This document shows positions 17,121 through 25,551 of a DNA stretch of 64,000 nt, piece by piece; positions within the stretch are counted from its first letter, which is position 1, and each line of letters begins with the position of its first letter. The translations under genes and the position numbers were made by a program. Location: NCBI GenBank assembly GCA_013378335.1, contig CP040556.1, forward strand, positions 744,001 to 808,000, in the 5' to 3' direction. The DNA comes from Streptococcus sanguinis. GTDB lineage: Bacteria > Bacillota > Bacilli > Lactobacillales > Streptococcaceae. The notes beneath the pieces were generated by a model. The model had not been told where the DNA came from. It searched no databases and was given only the letters and a program-made list of their open reading frames with translations.

Positions 17121-18326
17121 TTTATCACGTCACAAGTAAACTGGAAACATAACCTGAAAGTCGCTTGGTTTGGGAACTTCCTGACTGGTGCCAGCATTTC
17201 TCTGGTGACGCCTTTTATGCCACTTTTCGTGGAGCAGCTAGGTGCCAGAGGTCATGAGGTGGAGTATTACGCTGGGCTAGGGATTTCTCTCTCTGCAATC
17301 TCAGCGGCACTGCTCTCTCCTGTTTGGGGAAGTCTAGCGGACCGATATGGCCGCAAGCCTATGATGATACGTGCAGCTACTGCCATGGTTTTCACGATGG
17401 GCGGTATTGCTTTTGTACCCAATATTTTCTGGCTCTTGCTCCTACGCTTTCTAAACGGTGTTTTCGCTGGTTATGTTCCCAATAGTACAGCTCTGATTGC
17501 CAGTCAGGCTCCCAAGGAAAAAACTGGTTATGCTCTGGGAACTCTCTCGACAGGTGTCGTTGCGGGTAATCTTATGGGGCCATTTATTGGAGGTCTGATT
17601 GCGGAGATGTTCGGTATTCGCAATGTCTTTCTCCTGATTGGCGGCTTCTTTCTGGTGGCAGCCTTGATGACCTTTTATTTGATTCGGGAGGATTTTGTGC
17701 CGGTGACCCGACAAGAAGAGGTAGGCTTTAAGGAATTGCTGCGCCAACTCAGGTATCCTAAGATGTTGATTAATCTCTTTCTGACCAGCTTTGTTATCCA
17801 GTTTGCAGCTCAATCTATCAGCCCTATCCTTGCCCTCTATGTCAGAGAACTGGGGCAAAAGGACAATCTGATCTTTGTTTCGGGTCTCATCGTTTCTAGC
17901 ATGGGACTTTCCAGCATGATGAGCTCCAGCATTCTGGGGCGTTTAGGAGACCGTATCGGCAATCACCGGCTTCTAGTGCTGGCACAGTTCTATTCAATCC
18001 TGATTTATTTGCTCTGTGCCAATGCTGGCTCCCCTATGCAGCTGGGCTTTTATCGCTTTTTATTTGGCCTAGGAACAGGGGCGCTGATACCAGGAGTCAA
18101 TGCTCTGCTAAGTAAGATAACACCCAAATTTGGAATCTCTAGGATTTTCAGCTATAATCAGATTTTCTTTTATCTGGGCGGGGTGGTCGGGCCTATGTCT
18201 GGCTCGGTCATTGCGGCAGCCTATGGCTATCATTCAGTCTTTTATGCAACAGCAGGGCTAGTCGCCGTCAGTATGCTGGCCAATCTCTTTAGTTTTCGAA
18301 ATTTATTTAAGAAGAAGGATATCTAG
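17117..18326 (+). CDS. pmrA: PmrA-like MFS multidrug efflux transporter, 5' end out of frame
   Basis: The uninterrupted frame begins at GTG 17205 (373 residues), but conserved coding ([24 protein letters not shown]) extends upstream of it to 17121 without a start. ATG 17117 overlaps the coaE stop (ATGA) and would join this frame if the TTT at 17121-17123 lost one T. The full protein would have 12 membrane segments; motif A is [13 protein letters not shown]. It resembles pneumococcal PmrA, a fluoroquinolone/dye exporter. The rest of the gene is intact. Confidence 0.85.
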
Positions 18327-18475
18327 TGCGCGTTAAAATAAATTTAAAATGTTCCAGCTGCGGCAGTCAGAACTATCTGACCAGCAAAAATACGAAAACG
18401 CATCCGGAAAAAATTGAGGTCTTAAAGTACTGTCCTAAGGAAAGAAAAGTTACTTTACATCTTGAATCCAAGTAG
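18326..18475 (+). CDS. rpmG: 50S ribosomal protein L33
   Basis: A 49-residue L33 starting at GTG, whose G is the last base of the preceding TAG. The sequence [24 protein letters not shown]...[16 protein letters not shown] matches the RpmG1-type L33 with one CxxC pair (residues 9 and 12) and a lone later Cys. It is translationally linked to pmrA and lies 42 bases before secG. Confidence 0.93.
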   Translation: MRVKINLKCSSCGSQNYLTSKNTKTHPEKIEVLKYCPKERKVTLHLESK

Positions 18476-18490
18476 ATTTTATGATAAAAT
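18462..18490 (+). promoter_or_regulatory. promoter of secG
   Basis: TTGAAT (18462-18467), 17-base spacer, and TAAAAT (18485-18490) with TGA extension. It overlaps the end of rpmG. Confidence 0.65.
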
Positions 18491-18517
18491 AGATAGGATT
18501 TTAAGGAGTTTTTATTT

Positions 18518-18751
18518 ATGTACAACCTATTATTAACCATTTTAGTCATTTTATCAGCTATTATTGTCATTGCAATTTTCATGCAGCCAACCAAAAATCA
18601 GTCTAGCAACGTCTTTGATGCCAGTGCCAATGATTTGTTTGAACGTCCTAAGGCACGCGGTTTTGAAGCTGTGATGCAGCGTATGACGGGAATTATGATT
18701 TTCTTCTGGCTACTGATTGCATTGGTATTAGCAGTATTATCTAGTAAATAA
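18518..18751 (+). CDS. secG: preprotein translocase subunit SecG
   Basis: A 77-residue protein with two membrane helices (residues 3-22 and about 57-75) joined by a loop containing SSNVFDASANDLFERPKARGFE, the SecG family pattern. It assists SecYEA-driven protein export. AAGGAG precedes the ATG. The order secG-rnr-smpB is conserved in Firmicutes and places trans-translation factors with an export subunit. Confidence 0.95.
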   Translation: MYNLLLTILVILSAIIVIAIFMQPTKNQSSNVFDASANDLFERPKARGFEAVMQRMTGIMIFFWLLIALVLAVLSSK

Positions 18752-18840
18752 AATGGGCTATGACTTCGTCTTGGCCTATTTTTTAAGTTTTAAAGAGATT
18801 TAGCAAGGATGAAGAATGAACTCATCAAGAGAAGAGGAAT

Positions 18841-21189
18841 ATGAAATCAGAAATCATTGAATATTTAAAAGACAGGCAGCAGGCTAGCGTAGATGAGCTG
18901 GCGGCTGCTTTGGGGAAAGAGTCTTCCAAGGACTTTAGTAGCTTGGTCAAGACCATCTCCCAGATGGAAAGAAAGCATCAAATTCGCTTTGATGACAAGG
19001 GGCGGATTGAGCTTTATGAGAAGAAAAAGCAGGAGCGTCTGACGCTCAAGGGTGTTTTTCATGCCCACAAGAATGGCTTTGGCTTTGTCACCCTGAATGA
19101 GGAAGAGGATGACCTCTTTGTCGGCCGCAATGATGTCAATCATGCCATTGATGGCGATACAGTGGAAGTAGTCATCACCAAGGTGGCAGATCGGATCAAG
19201 GGAACATCAGCTGAGGCTAAGATTATTGATATTTTGGAGCATAGCCTGACGTCAGCAGTTGGCCAGCTGGTTCTGGATGAAGAAAAGCCAAAGTATGCGG
19301 GCTATATTCGCTCGAAAAATCAGAAAATAAGCCAGCCTATTTATGTCAAAAAACCGGCCTTAGTTCTGGATGGTACAGAGGTACTCAAGGTCGCTATTGA
19401 CAAATATCCAACCAAGAAACACGATTTCTTCGTGGCCAGTCTGGTTGATGTGGTCGGCCATGTCAACGACCCTGGTATTGATGTACTGGAAGTGCTGGAG
19501 TCGATGGACATTGTCTCTGAATTTCCAGAAAAGGTCTTGGAAGAAGCCGAGCGAGTTCCAGATGCACCGACTGAGAGTGATTTGAAAGGGCGCTTGGACC
19601 TGCGTGATGAGATTACCTTTACCATCGATGGAGCGGATGCCAAGGACTTGGACGATGCGGTCCATATCAAGCGCCTAAAAAATGGCAACTTTGAGCTGGG
19701 CGTCCATATCGCAGATGTGTCCTACTATGTCAAAGAAGGCTCTGAGCTGGACAAGGAAGCCCTTAATCGGGCAACCTCTGTCTATGTGACCGACCGCGTG
19801 GTGCCTATGCTGCCAGAGCGCCTGTCCAACGGTATCTGCTCCCTCAATCCCAATGTGGATCGGCTGACCCAGTCGGCTATCATGGAGATTGATGCCAAGG
19901 GGCGCGTGGTCAAGCATACTATCACTCAGACTGTCATCAAGACGACCTTTCGCATGACCTATAGTGATGTCAACGACATCATCGCAGGAGATGAGGAAAA
20001 AGCTGAGCAGTTCAAGGCCATTGTACCTAGTATTGACAGTATGGTCCAGCTGCATGAGATTCTGGAAAGCATGCGATTTAAGCGAGGTGCTCTTAACTTT
20101 GACACCAATGAAGCCAAAATCATGGTCAACAAGGAAGGTCGGCCGGTGGATATTGTTCTGCGTCAGCGGGGAATTGCCGAGCGCATGATTGAGTCCTTTA
20201 TGCTGGTGGCCAATGAGACGGTGGCTGAGCATTTTGCTAAGTTAAATCTGCCCTTTATCTATCGGATCCACGAGGAGCCTAAGGCGGAGAAGGTGCAGAA
20301 GTTTATCGACTACGCCTCTAGCTTTGGGATTCGGATATACGGGACGGCTAGCTCTATGAGTCAGCAGGCCCTGCAAGATATTATGGAGGCGGTCAAAGAC
20401 CAGCCTTATGAGGATGTCCTGTCCATGATGCTTTTGCGCTCCATGCAGCAGGCTCGCTACTCTGAGCACAATCACGGCCACTATGGTCTGGCAGCGGAGT
20501 TTTATACGCATTTCACCAGTCCGATTCGCCGCTATCCTGACCTTCTGGTTCACCGGATGGTGCGGGATTATGGCCAGTCTAAGGAAATAGCAGAGCATTT
20601 TGAGCAAGTGATTCCAGAGATTGCTAGTCAGTCTTCCAGCCGAGAGCGTCGGGCTATCGAAGCCGAGCGGGAAGTCGAAGCCATGAAGAAGGCTGAGTAC
20701 ATGGAAGAATTTGTTGGGGAAGAGTTTGACGGCGTAGTTTCAAGCGTGGTCAAGTTTGGACTTTTCGTTGAACTGCCCAATACGGTCGAAGGCTTGATTC
20801 ATGTCACCAACCTGCCAGAGTTTTACAGCTACAATGAGCGGACGATGACCCTGCAAGGAGAAAAGTCCGGCGTGGTCTTTAAGGTCGGTCAGCAGATTCG
20901 CATCAAGCTGGTCCGAGCGGATAAGGCTACGGGCGAGATAGACTTTGAATACCTGCCTAGTGAATTTGACCTGGTAGAAAAGACTAGCAAGAGTGGCAGA
21001 GGCAGGTCAGGCAGAAAGAGACGTCGTGAGGATGACAAGCGCAGCCATTCTTCTAAAGAAAAAGGCTACAGAGATAAGAAAGATGAGAAGTCCAAGAAAG
21101 GCAAGAGCCAGAAGGCATTTTACAAGGAACTAGTCAAGAAAGGAGCCAAGCATGGCAAAGGGAGAAGGAAAGGTCGTCGCGCAAAATAA
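18841..21189 (+). CDS. rnr: ribonuclease R
   Basis: A 782-residue 3'-5' exoribonuclease of the RNB family. Layout: N-terminal winged helix (about 1-60), cold-shock domains (about 65-220), RNB catalytic core with [14 protein letters not shown] (about 262-275; Mg-binding aspartates), and an S1 domain (about 625-705; [19 protein letters not shown]). A lysine/arginine-rich tail (about 715-782) helps unwind structured RNA. RNase R works with SmpB-tmRNA; smpB overlaps it by 38 bases. Confidence 0.97.
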   Translation: MKSEIIEYLKDRQQASVDELAAALGKESSKDFSSLVKTISQMERKHQIRFDDKGRIELYEKKKQERLTLKGVFHAHKNGFGFVTLNEEEDDLFVGRNDVNHAIDGDTVEVVITKVADRIKGTSAEAKIIDILEHSLTSAVGQLVLDEEKPKYAGYIRSKNQKISQPIYVKKPALVLDGTEVLKVAIDKYPTKKHDFFVASLVDVVGHVNDPGIDVLEVLESMDIVSEFPEKVLEEAERVPDAPTESDLKGRLDLRDEITFTIDGADAKDLDDAVHIKRLKNGNFELGVHIADVSYYVKEGSELDKEALNRATSVYVTDRVVPMLPERLSNGICSLNPNVDRLTQSAIMEIDAKGRVVKHTITQTVIKTTFRMTYSDVNDIIAGDEEKAEQFKAIVPSIDSMVQLHEILESMRFKRGALNFDTNEAKIMVNKEGRPVDIVLRQRGIAERMIESFMLVANETVAEHFAKLNLPFIYRIHEEPKAEKVQKFIDYASSFGIRIYGTASSMSQQALQDIMEAVKDQPYEDVLSMMLLRSMQQARYSEHNHGHYGLAAEFYTHFTSPIRRYPDLLVHRMVRDYGQSKEIAEHFEQVIPEIASQSSSRERRAIEAEREVEAMKKAEYMEEFVGEEFDGVVSSVVKFGLFVELPNTVEGLIHVTNLPEFYSYNERTMTLQGEKSGVVFKVGQQIRIKLVRADKATGEIDFEYLPSEFDLVEKTSKSGRGRSGRKRRREDDKRSHSSKEKGYRDKKDEKSKKGKSQKAFYKELVKKGAKHGKGRRKGRRAK

Positions 21190-21619
21190 AAAGGCCAGAC
21201 ACGACTACACCATCGTAGATACCATCGAGGCGGGCATGGTGCTGACGGGGACGGAGATTAAGAGCGTCCGGGCTGCCCGCATCAATCTCAAAGACGGCTT
21301 TGCCCAGATCAAGAACGGTGAGGCCTGGCTCAGCAATGTCCATATCGCGCCTTATGAAGAGGGCAATATCTGGAATCAAGAGCCTGAGCGCCGCAGAAAG
21401 CTACTGCTCCATAAGAAGCAGATCCAAAAGCTGGAGCAGGAGACCAAGGGAACCGGAATGACGCTGGTGCCGCTCAAGGTCTATCTCAAGGACGGCTATG
21501 CCAAGCTGCTCCTGGGCTTAGCCAAAGGGAAGCACGACTATGACAAGCGCGAGTCCATCAAACGCCGCGAGCAAAACCGCGACATCGCTAGACAGATGAA
21601 GAACTTTAATACAAGATGA
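21152..21619 (+). CDS. smpB: SsrA-binding protein SmpB
   Basis: A 155-residue tmRNA partner that starts inside the 3' end of rnr. [40 protein letters not shown] (about residues 14-53) is the conserved core. The C-terminal [25 protein letters not shown] tail inserts in the decoding centre. The first 12 residues are glycine/lysine-rich. Overlap with rnr implies coupled synthesis. Confidence 0.97.
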   Translation: MAKGEGKVVAQNKKARHDYTIVDTIEAGMVLTGTEIKSVRAARINLKDGFAQIKNGEAWLSNVHIAPYEEGNIWNQEPERRRKLLLHKKQIQKLEQETKGTGMTLVPLKVYLKDGYAKLLLGLAKGKHDYDKRESIKRREQNRDIARQMKNFNTR

Positions 21620-21648
21620 AAGACTGGGCGACCGGTCTTTTTTTAGGT
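21618..21648 (+). terminator. terminator of secG-rnr-smpB
   Basis: AAAGACTGG and CCGGTCTTT form a 9-bp stem closed by GCGA, followed by T residues. Confidence 0.85.
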
Positions 21649-21788
21649 TTCAACTTTGACTTGAGAATTATGCTATAATGGGAGGGATGAGGGTTTTAGA
21701 ATAATTGATTTTCCTCAAAGTTTATATTTTAAAATAAAGTACATAGTGGAGTAAGTAGAAAAACATCAAAAAGACAAATAGAAAATAC

Positions 21789-22748
21789 TTGACTCGTTTT
21801 CTGATACTTGTATCTATCATCGGATTGCTAGGGGGAGGATTGTTCCTATATCAATGGTATCTGGCGGAGAAATATACAGGCTACCAGTATTACACTGGAA
21901 AAGCGAAAATAGACTCTTATCAAATTATTGCGGATGGCAAAGGAGCCATAGTACATTGGGATGTAGACCAGTCAGAGGAAGCAGAATTACGCAAGTATAA
22001 TAAGCAATTATTCACTGAATGGCGCAATCCCACCTCTCAAAACTATATTCTCAGGGATAATATGAAATTACCAGAGCACCCTTCGGCTATCCATGAATCG
22101 GTTGGGAAGGATGCTTATTGGACTTTATCAATTTACAAGGTAGAAGGGAATAAACTAGAAGAAGAACCTGAAATTGACTTACTGGCTACAGTGGACGAAT
22201 ATAAAAAAGGTTATATTTCGAATGATATTGGTCCGGTTTACTCTTACAAAGCAAAAGATTTGCTGGCGCTGTACATTAGACCCTTGGAAAACCATGAAAA
22301 AACGAAAAAAGTATTTTTAAATCTTCAAACAAGAAAAATTGAAGAAGTAAAAGCTATTGAAAATATAAAGTTTCCCTATTCTACTATAAAACTTAGTAAT
22401 ATATCTGACTTTGGAATAAAAAGTGATGTAGTTGGGTTCCATTTTACAATCAAACCAGAGGAAATGGGAGGTACACCTATTAGCAAAGATAAAAATGCTA
22501 TGAACATATTAGAGAAAGAGAATTCTCAAGTTGTCATTTTGACAAATGAAAATAGTTTTGATACCGTTGATAGAATTGCATCAGTTTATTCAAAGTTTTT
22601 GCCAAACGATTATAATCTTTATAGAGACTCTAAGATACCCAAAGAATTGTCTACAGATGGTCAAGAACATGCGTTCAGTTCCAAAGAAGAATTTGACCAA
22701 TATTATGATATTGAAAAAGCCAAAAATCTTTATCATCTGAATGATTAG
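21789..22748 (+). CDS. unknown membrane-anchored extracytoplasmic protein
   Basis: I do not recognise this 319-residue protein. Residues 4-25 form one membrane helix; the rest is hydrophilic and presumably outside the cell. Base composition is lower in GC than the neighbours. The open frame begins at TTG 21789, which has no Shine-Dalgarno. Ten codons of sense sequence (KNIKKTNRKY) precede it in frame from 21759, and GGAG at 21747-21750 is correctly placed for a start near 21756, where the sequence reads TAG. A lost base in an ATG start is likely. It is followed immediately by a broken small membrane gene. Confidence 0.6.
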   Translation: MTRFLILVSIIGLLGGGLFLYQWYLAEKYTGYQYYTGKAKIDSYQIIADGKGAIVHWDVDQSEEAELRKYNKQLFTEWRNPTSQNYILRDNMKLPEHPSAIHESVGKDAYWTLSIYKVEGNKLEEEPEIDLLATVDEYKKGYISNDIGPVYSYKAKDLLALYIRPLENHEKTKKVFLNLQTRKIEEVKAIENIKFPYSTIKLSNISDFGIKSDVVGFHFTIKPEEMGGTPISKDKNAMNILEKENSQVVILTNENSFDTVDRIASVYSKFLPNDYNLYRDSKIPKELSTDGQEHAFSSKEEFDQYYDIEKAKNLYHLND

Positions 22749-22749
22749 A

Positions 22750-22966
22750 ATGTTGGTAGACGGTTTATTTTCTATCTTCGGCAGTATATTATCTGAAGGA
22801 GCACACTTTGATTTTGGTTACTGAGCGCGGACCGATAAGGGAAACAGTGATATATTTTTTCTTGATGTTCTCATATTTTTTGAATTGAACGATCAAAGAT
22901 ATGCTGCTAGTTGCTGTATTAGGCTTCTTTGGCTACAAGCAAGTTAGCAAGAAAAAAGAAGAATAG
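22750..22966 (+). pseudogene. broken small membrane protein gene
   Basis: Three coding-like pieces follow one another: MLVDGLFSIFGSILSEG, then in another frame LVTERGPIRETVIYFFLMFSYFLN. After an in-frame TGA at 22886-22888, MLLVAVLGFFGYKQVSKKKEE follows. Together they would give a small protein with two membrane helices and a basic tail. One frame change near 22807 and one nonsense codon disable it. Confidence 0.4.
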
Positions 22967-22983
22967 TAGACTTCCTATGTGAG

Positions 22984-23017
22984 AAAGAACTGGTTGATGG
23001 ACCAGTTCTTTCTTTTT
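22984..23017 (+). terminator. terminator
   Basis: AAAGAACTGGT (22984-22994) and ACCAGTTCTTT (23001-23011) form a perfect 11-bp stem followed by CTTTTT. Confidence 0.85.
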
Positions 23018-23043
23018 GCAGGGAAGGCCGTCCAATTTAACAC

Positions 23044-23072
23044 TTGTCAAGTTTATCCTTTTCGAGTATGAT
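23044..23072 (+). promoter_or_regulatory. promoter of TehB-like gene
   Basis: TTGTCA (23044-23049), 17 bases, TATGAT (23067-23072), 50 bases before the ATG at 23122. Confidence 0.65.
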
Positions 23073-23121
23073 AAAGACAGTTAGATTATTCGGAGCTTGG
23101 CTTTCAGAGAAAGGATTTTTT

Positions 23122-23985
23122 ATGACAGAAGAATTGCTAGCCTATAAACTCATGCCGCTGTGGACGGCAGAGACGATGCCAGAGACAGTAAAGAGAAAGC
23201 ACAATACCAAAGAGGGCACTTGGGGAAAAATCACGGTTCTTAAGGGACGACTTAAGTTTATCGAGATGTCAGAGGAAGGTGAGGAGCTGGCTGAGCACAT
23301 CTTTGAAGCTGGTCAGGACAATCCTTTTGCCCAGCCCCAAGCTTGGCATCGGGTCGAAGCCCTGACGGATGATTTGGAGTGGTATTTGGAATTTTACTGC
23401 CGACCTGAGGATTATTTCCCTAAGAAATACGGCAGCAATCCAGTGCACTCAGAGGTTTTGGAAGCCGTGCAGACAGTCCGACCAGGGCGGGCTTTAGACC
23501 TAGGCTGTGGTCAAGGTCGCAATGCTCTTTTTCTGGCCAAGCAGGGCTTTGAAGTAACGGCCGTAGATCAGAATGAGCTGGCATTGGAGATCTTACGTAG
23601 CATTGTGGAGCAGGAGGATTTAGATCTGCCAGTGGGTAGCTACGACATCAACTCAGCTAGTCTGACTCAGACTTATGATTTGATTGTTTCCACCGTTGTC
23701 CTGATGTTCTTGCAGGCGGAGCGGATTCCGGATATTATCCGAAATATGCAAGAGCACACAGCGCTTGGTGGCTACAATCTCATCGTCTGTGCCATGGATA
23801 CAGAGGACTTCCCATGCTCTGTTCCCTTTCCTTTTACTTTTAAGGAAGGCGAGCTTGCTGACTATTATAAAGACTGGGAGCTGGTTAAGTACAATGAAAA
23901 TCCTGGTCACCTCCACCGCCGTGATGAAAACGGCAATCGAATTCAGCTGCGCTTTGCGACTATGCTAGCTAAAAAGATTCAGTAG
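23122..23985 (+). CDS. tehB: TehB-like SAM-dependent methyltransferase (tellurite-resistance family)
   Basis: A 287-residue protein from ATG 23122, preceded by AAAGGA; upstream in-frame sequence to 23044 contains the promoter, so the longer frame is rejected. The N-terminal 85 residues are the DUF1971/TehB-associated cupin-like domain (LMPLWTAETMPETVKRKHNTKEGTWGKI). The C-terminal methyltransferase has the SAM loop ALDLGCGQGRNALFLAKQGFEVTAVD (about residues 119-144). The gene is named after tellurite resistance; the natural substrate is unknown. Confidence 0.88.
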   Translation: MTEELLAYKLMPLWTAETMPETVKRKHNTKEGTWGKITVLKGRLKFIEMSEEGEELAEHIFEAGQDNPFAQPQAWHRVEALTDDLEWYLEFYCRPEDYFPKKYGSNPVHSEVLEAVQTVRPGRALDLGCGQGRNALFLAKQGFEVTAVDQNELALEILRSIVEQEDLDLPVGSYDINSASLTQTYDLIVSTVVLMFLQAERIPDIIRNMQEHTALGGYNLIVCAMDTEDFPCSVPFPFTFKEGELADYYKDWELVKYNENPGHLHRRDENGNRIQLRFATMLAKKIQ

Positions 23986-24051
23986 ATGGTGGTAGGATAG
24001 AAGTTAATTTTGGAAATTTAGCTTGGCTCACTTATTTTGAGGTTCAAGTTT

Positions 24052-24142
24052 AAAAGGTCTGGGTGACAATTTAAAATGTCTCAGCCTCAATATTTTTTGT
24101 GCATAATAAAGCTAGACTGAGGCATTTTTGTCCCAGTCTTTT
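24052..24142. repeat. short repeat with AGTCTGGGACAA-type ends (copy C)
   Basis: The segment opens with AAAAGGTCTGGGTGACAA and closes with TTGTCCCAGTCTTTT, an imperfect terminal inverted repeat. Internal GAGGC/GCCTC pairing is also present. The ends match those of the repeats at 8611, 41432 and 47331. It could terminate transcription downstream of the TehB-like gene. Confidence 0.6.
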
Positions 24143-24245
24143 TTTTAAAAGATAAATTGTAAAATATAGTGCAACAAAAAAACTCATAGCGTTTCCTTGG
24201 TGTAAACTGTAAGTAACTACACAAACAGAACCCGAGGAAAAAACT

Positions 24246-24644
24246 ATGAGCTACTCCCATCTTACCATAACCGACCGAATAAAGATAGAAACCTACTTGA
24301 AATTAGCTTTGAAACCTTGCCAAATTGCAAGTAAACTTGGCGTCCATAAGTCTACCATTTCAAGAGAGTTAAGACGATGCCAAAATGGTTATTCCGCAGC
24401 CTTAGCGCAGGAACAGTACGATCACAGAGCTAAGCAAAAAGGTCGGAAGTCTCGTTTGACACCAAAGTTGAAAAAGGAAATTGAGAACGGTTTAAAATCC
24501 TCCTGGTCGCCTGAACAGATTTGTGGTCGCTATCAGCTTGAACAAAAGCCAATGGTAGCTTTTAAAACCATCTATAACTGCCTCTATGCTGGTTTGATTA
24601 ATCTTGATTTGAGCGTCCTTCGACTCAAACGGTGCAAACTTTGA
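24246..24644 (+). pseudogene. IS30-family transposase, N-terminal fragment
   Basis: The 132-residue frame begins MSYSHLTITDRIKIETYLKL and contains the IS30-type helix-turn-helix (CQIASKLGVHKSTISRELRR, about residues 24-43) and SSWSPEQICGRYQLE. The catalytic DDE core, normally a further 200 residues, is missing. Coding homology stops about 24618, where sequence of a peptidase gene begins. The sequence GTGCAACAAAAAAACTCATAG, about 80 bases upstream, is a plausible element end but I cannot prove it. Confidence 0.8.
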
Positions 24645-25068
24645 TGAAGAGGGGAATTTGAACAATTGGTGGACAGAAGCAGATAAGAAAGCTTTTGACA
24701 AGAAAATTGAAGCTGTTACCAAGCAGTGGGATGGTATTGAAATCTACGGCGGCAAGGTCAATAGCAAGCTTACGGTAACAGAAAATGTAGCCGATGCGGG
24801 TGGACTTTCAGCTAGTCTAGAAGTCGTTAAAAAGAAATATCCAGATGCAGACTTGAAGAATTACTTTGAAAACTATGCCAATATCTGGAGAAGCAAGGCT
24901 AGTCTGCAATTTAACCAACTTCTCCTGAAGGTAGATGTCCATGCTCCTGCTGAGCTGCGGGTCAACCAGCAACTTAAAAATGTAGAGGCCTTCTATGAAA
25001 CTTATCCAGAAATCAAAGAAGGCGATGCCATGTATCTGGCTCCAGATAAGCGGGTCAGCGTATGGTAA
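24619..25068 (+). pseudogene. pepO: 3' fragment of M13 neutral endopeptidase PepO
   Basis: The frame from 24619 reads FDSNGANFDEEGNLNNWWTEADKKAF and then ENVADAGGLSASLEVVK (third zinc ligand region of M13 peptidases), ending YLAPDKRVSVW. This is roughly the last 150 residues of a protein normally about 630 long. The HExxH part is absent, and sequence immediately upstream is an IS30 transposase fragment, so the junction is a deletion or IS-mediated rearrangement. It is not a functional peptidase. Confidence 0.85.
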
Positions 25069-25551
25069 GATTGCTTGTCTAGAGAAGACGGTAAAATAAT
25101 CTAAGCTATGAAGCACAACCAGTTTGGTAATAGGAGAGAAGTTCGTTCTTTTTCTCCAATCCATTCTTTCCTGCGACACTTGCGCGGCTGCGGGTTGTGC
25201 CTCCGCAGCCACGTGTCTTTAAAGTCAGATTTTATCTGGCTTTCAGAACGTAGACAAACCCTATCGATAATTAAAAAATGCCCTTATCAAGGTTGGTTGT
25301 CAAATAGTGAAAACTCTTAGGAATGCTGATTTAATGCTATTTTTAAGAGTTTTATTATTTTCTCTAGTAAAAGAAAAAGATTGAACAAATTGTCCAAAAT
25401 GGACTTTTTCTTCAATCTGAAATTTAAATAATTTTCAGGAAATATATAAAATAAGGATTTGTAATCGCTTGCAAAACCTGGTGTAAAAGGCTATACTGAA
25501 TATAGTATTTAATTTTGTAATTTTTTTACAAAAAACAAAGGAGATATTTTT
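25069..25551. other. non-coding stretch with GC-rich inverted repeats, then the dipeptidase promoter
   Basis: No convincing gene is present. GACAC...GTGTC (25175-25179 with 25213-25217) encloses GGCTGCGG/CCGCAGCC (25186-25193 with 25203-25210), an unusually GC-rich stem. AAGTCAGAT/ATCTGGCTT (25225-25246 region) is a second hairpin. AAAACTCTTA...TTAAGAGTTTT (about 25310-25353) is a terminator-like structure. The last 100 bases hold the cre/promoter of the dipeptidase gene. Confidence 0.5.
25459..25497 (+). promoter_or_regulatory. dipeptidase promoter with overlapping cre (CcpA) site
   Basis: TTGCAA (25469-25474), 17-base spacer, TATACT (25492-25497). TTGTAATCGCTTGCAA (25459-25474) covers the -35 box and matches the cre consensus TGWAANCGNTNWCA with one mismatch. 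CcpA bound here should repress; ccpA itself is encoded at 40323. Confidence 0.6.

Noticed and set aside
19675-20232. 185-codon minus-strand frame inside rnr
   Set aside because: Fully antisense to conserved RNase R catalytic core; protein is His/Leu-rich without family resemblance.
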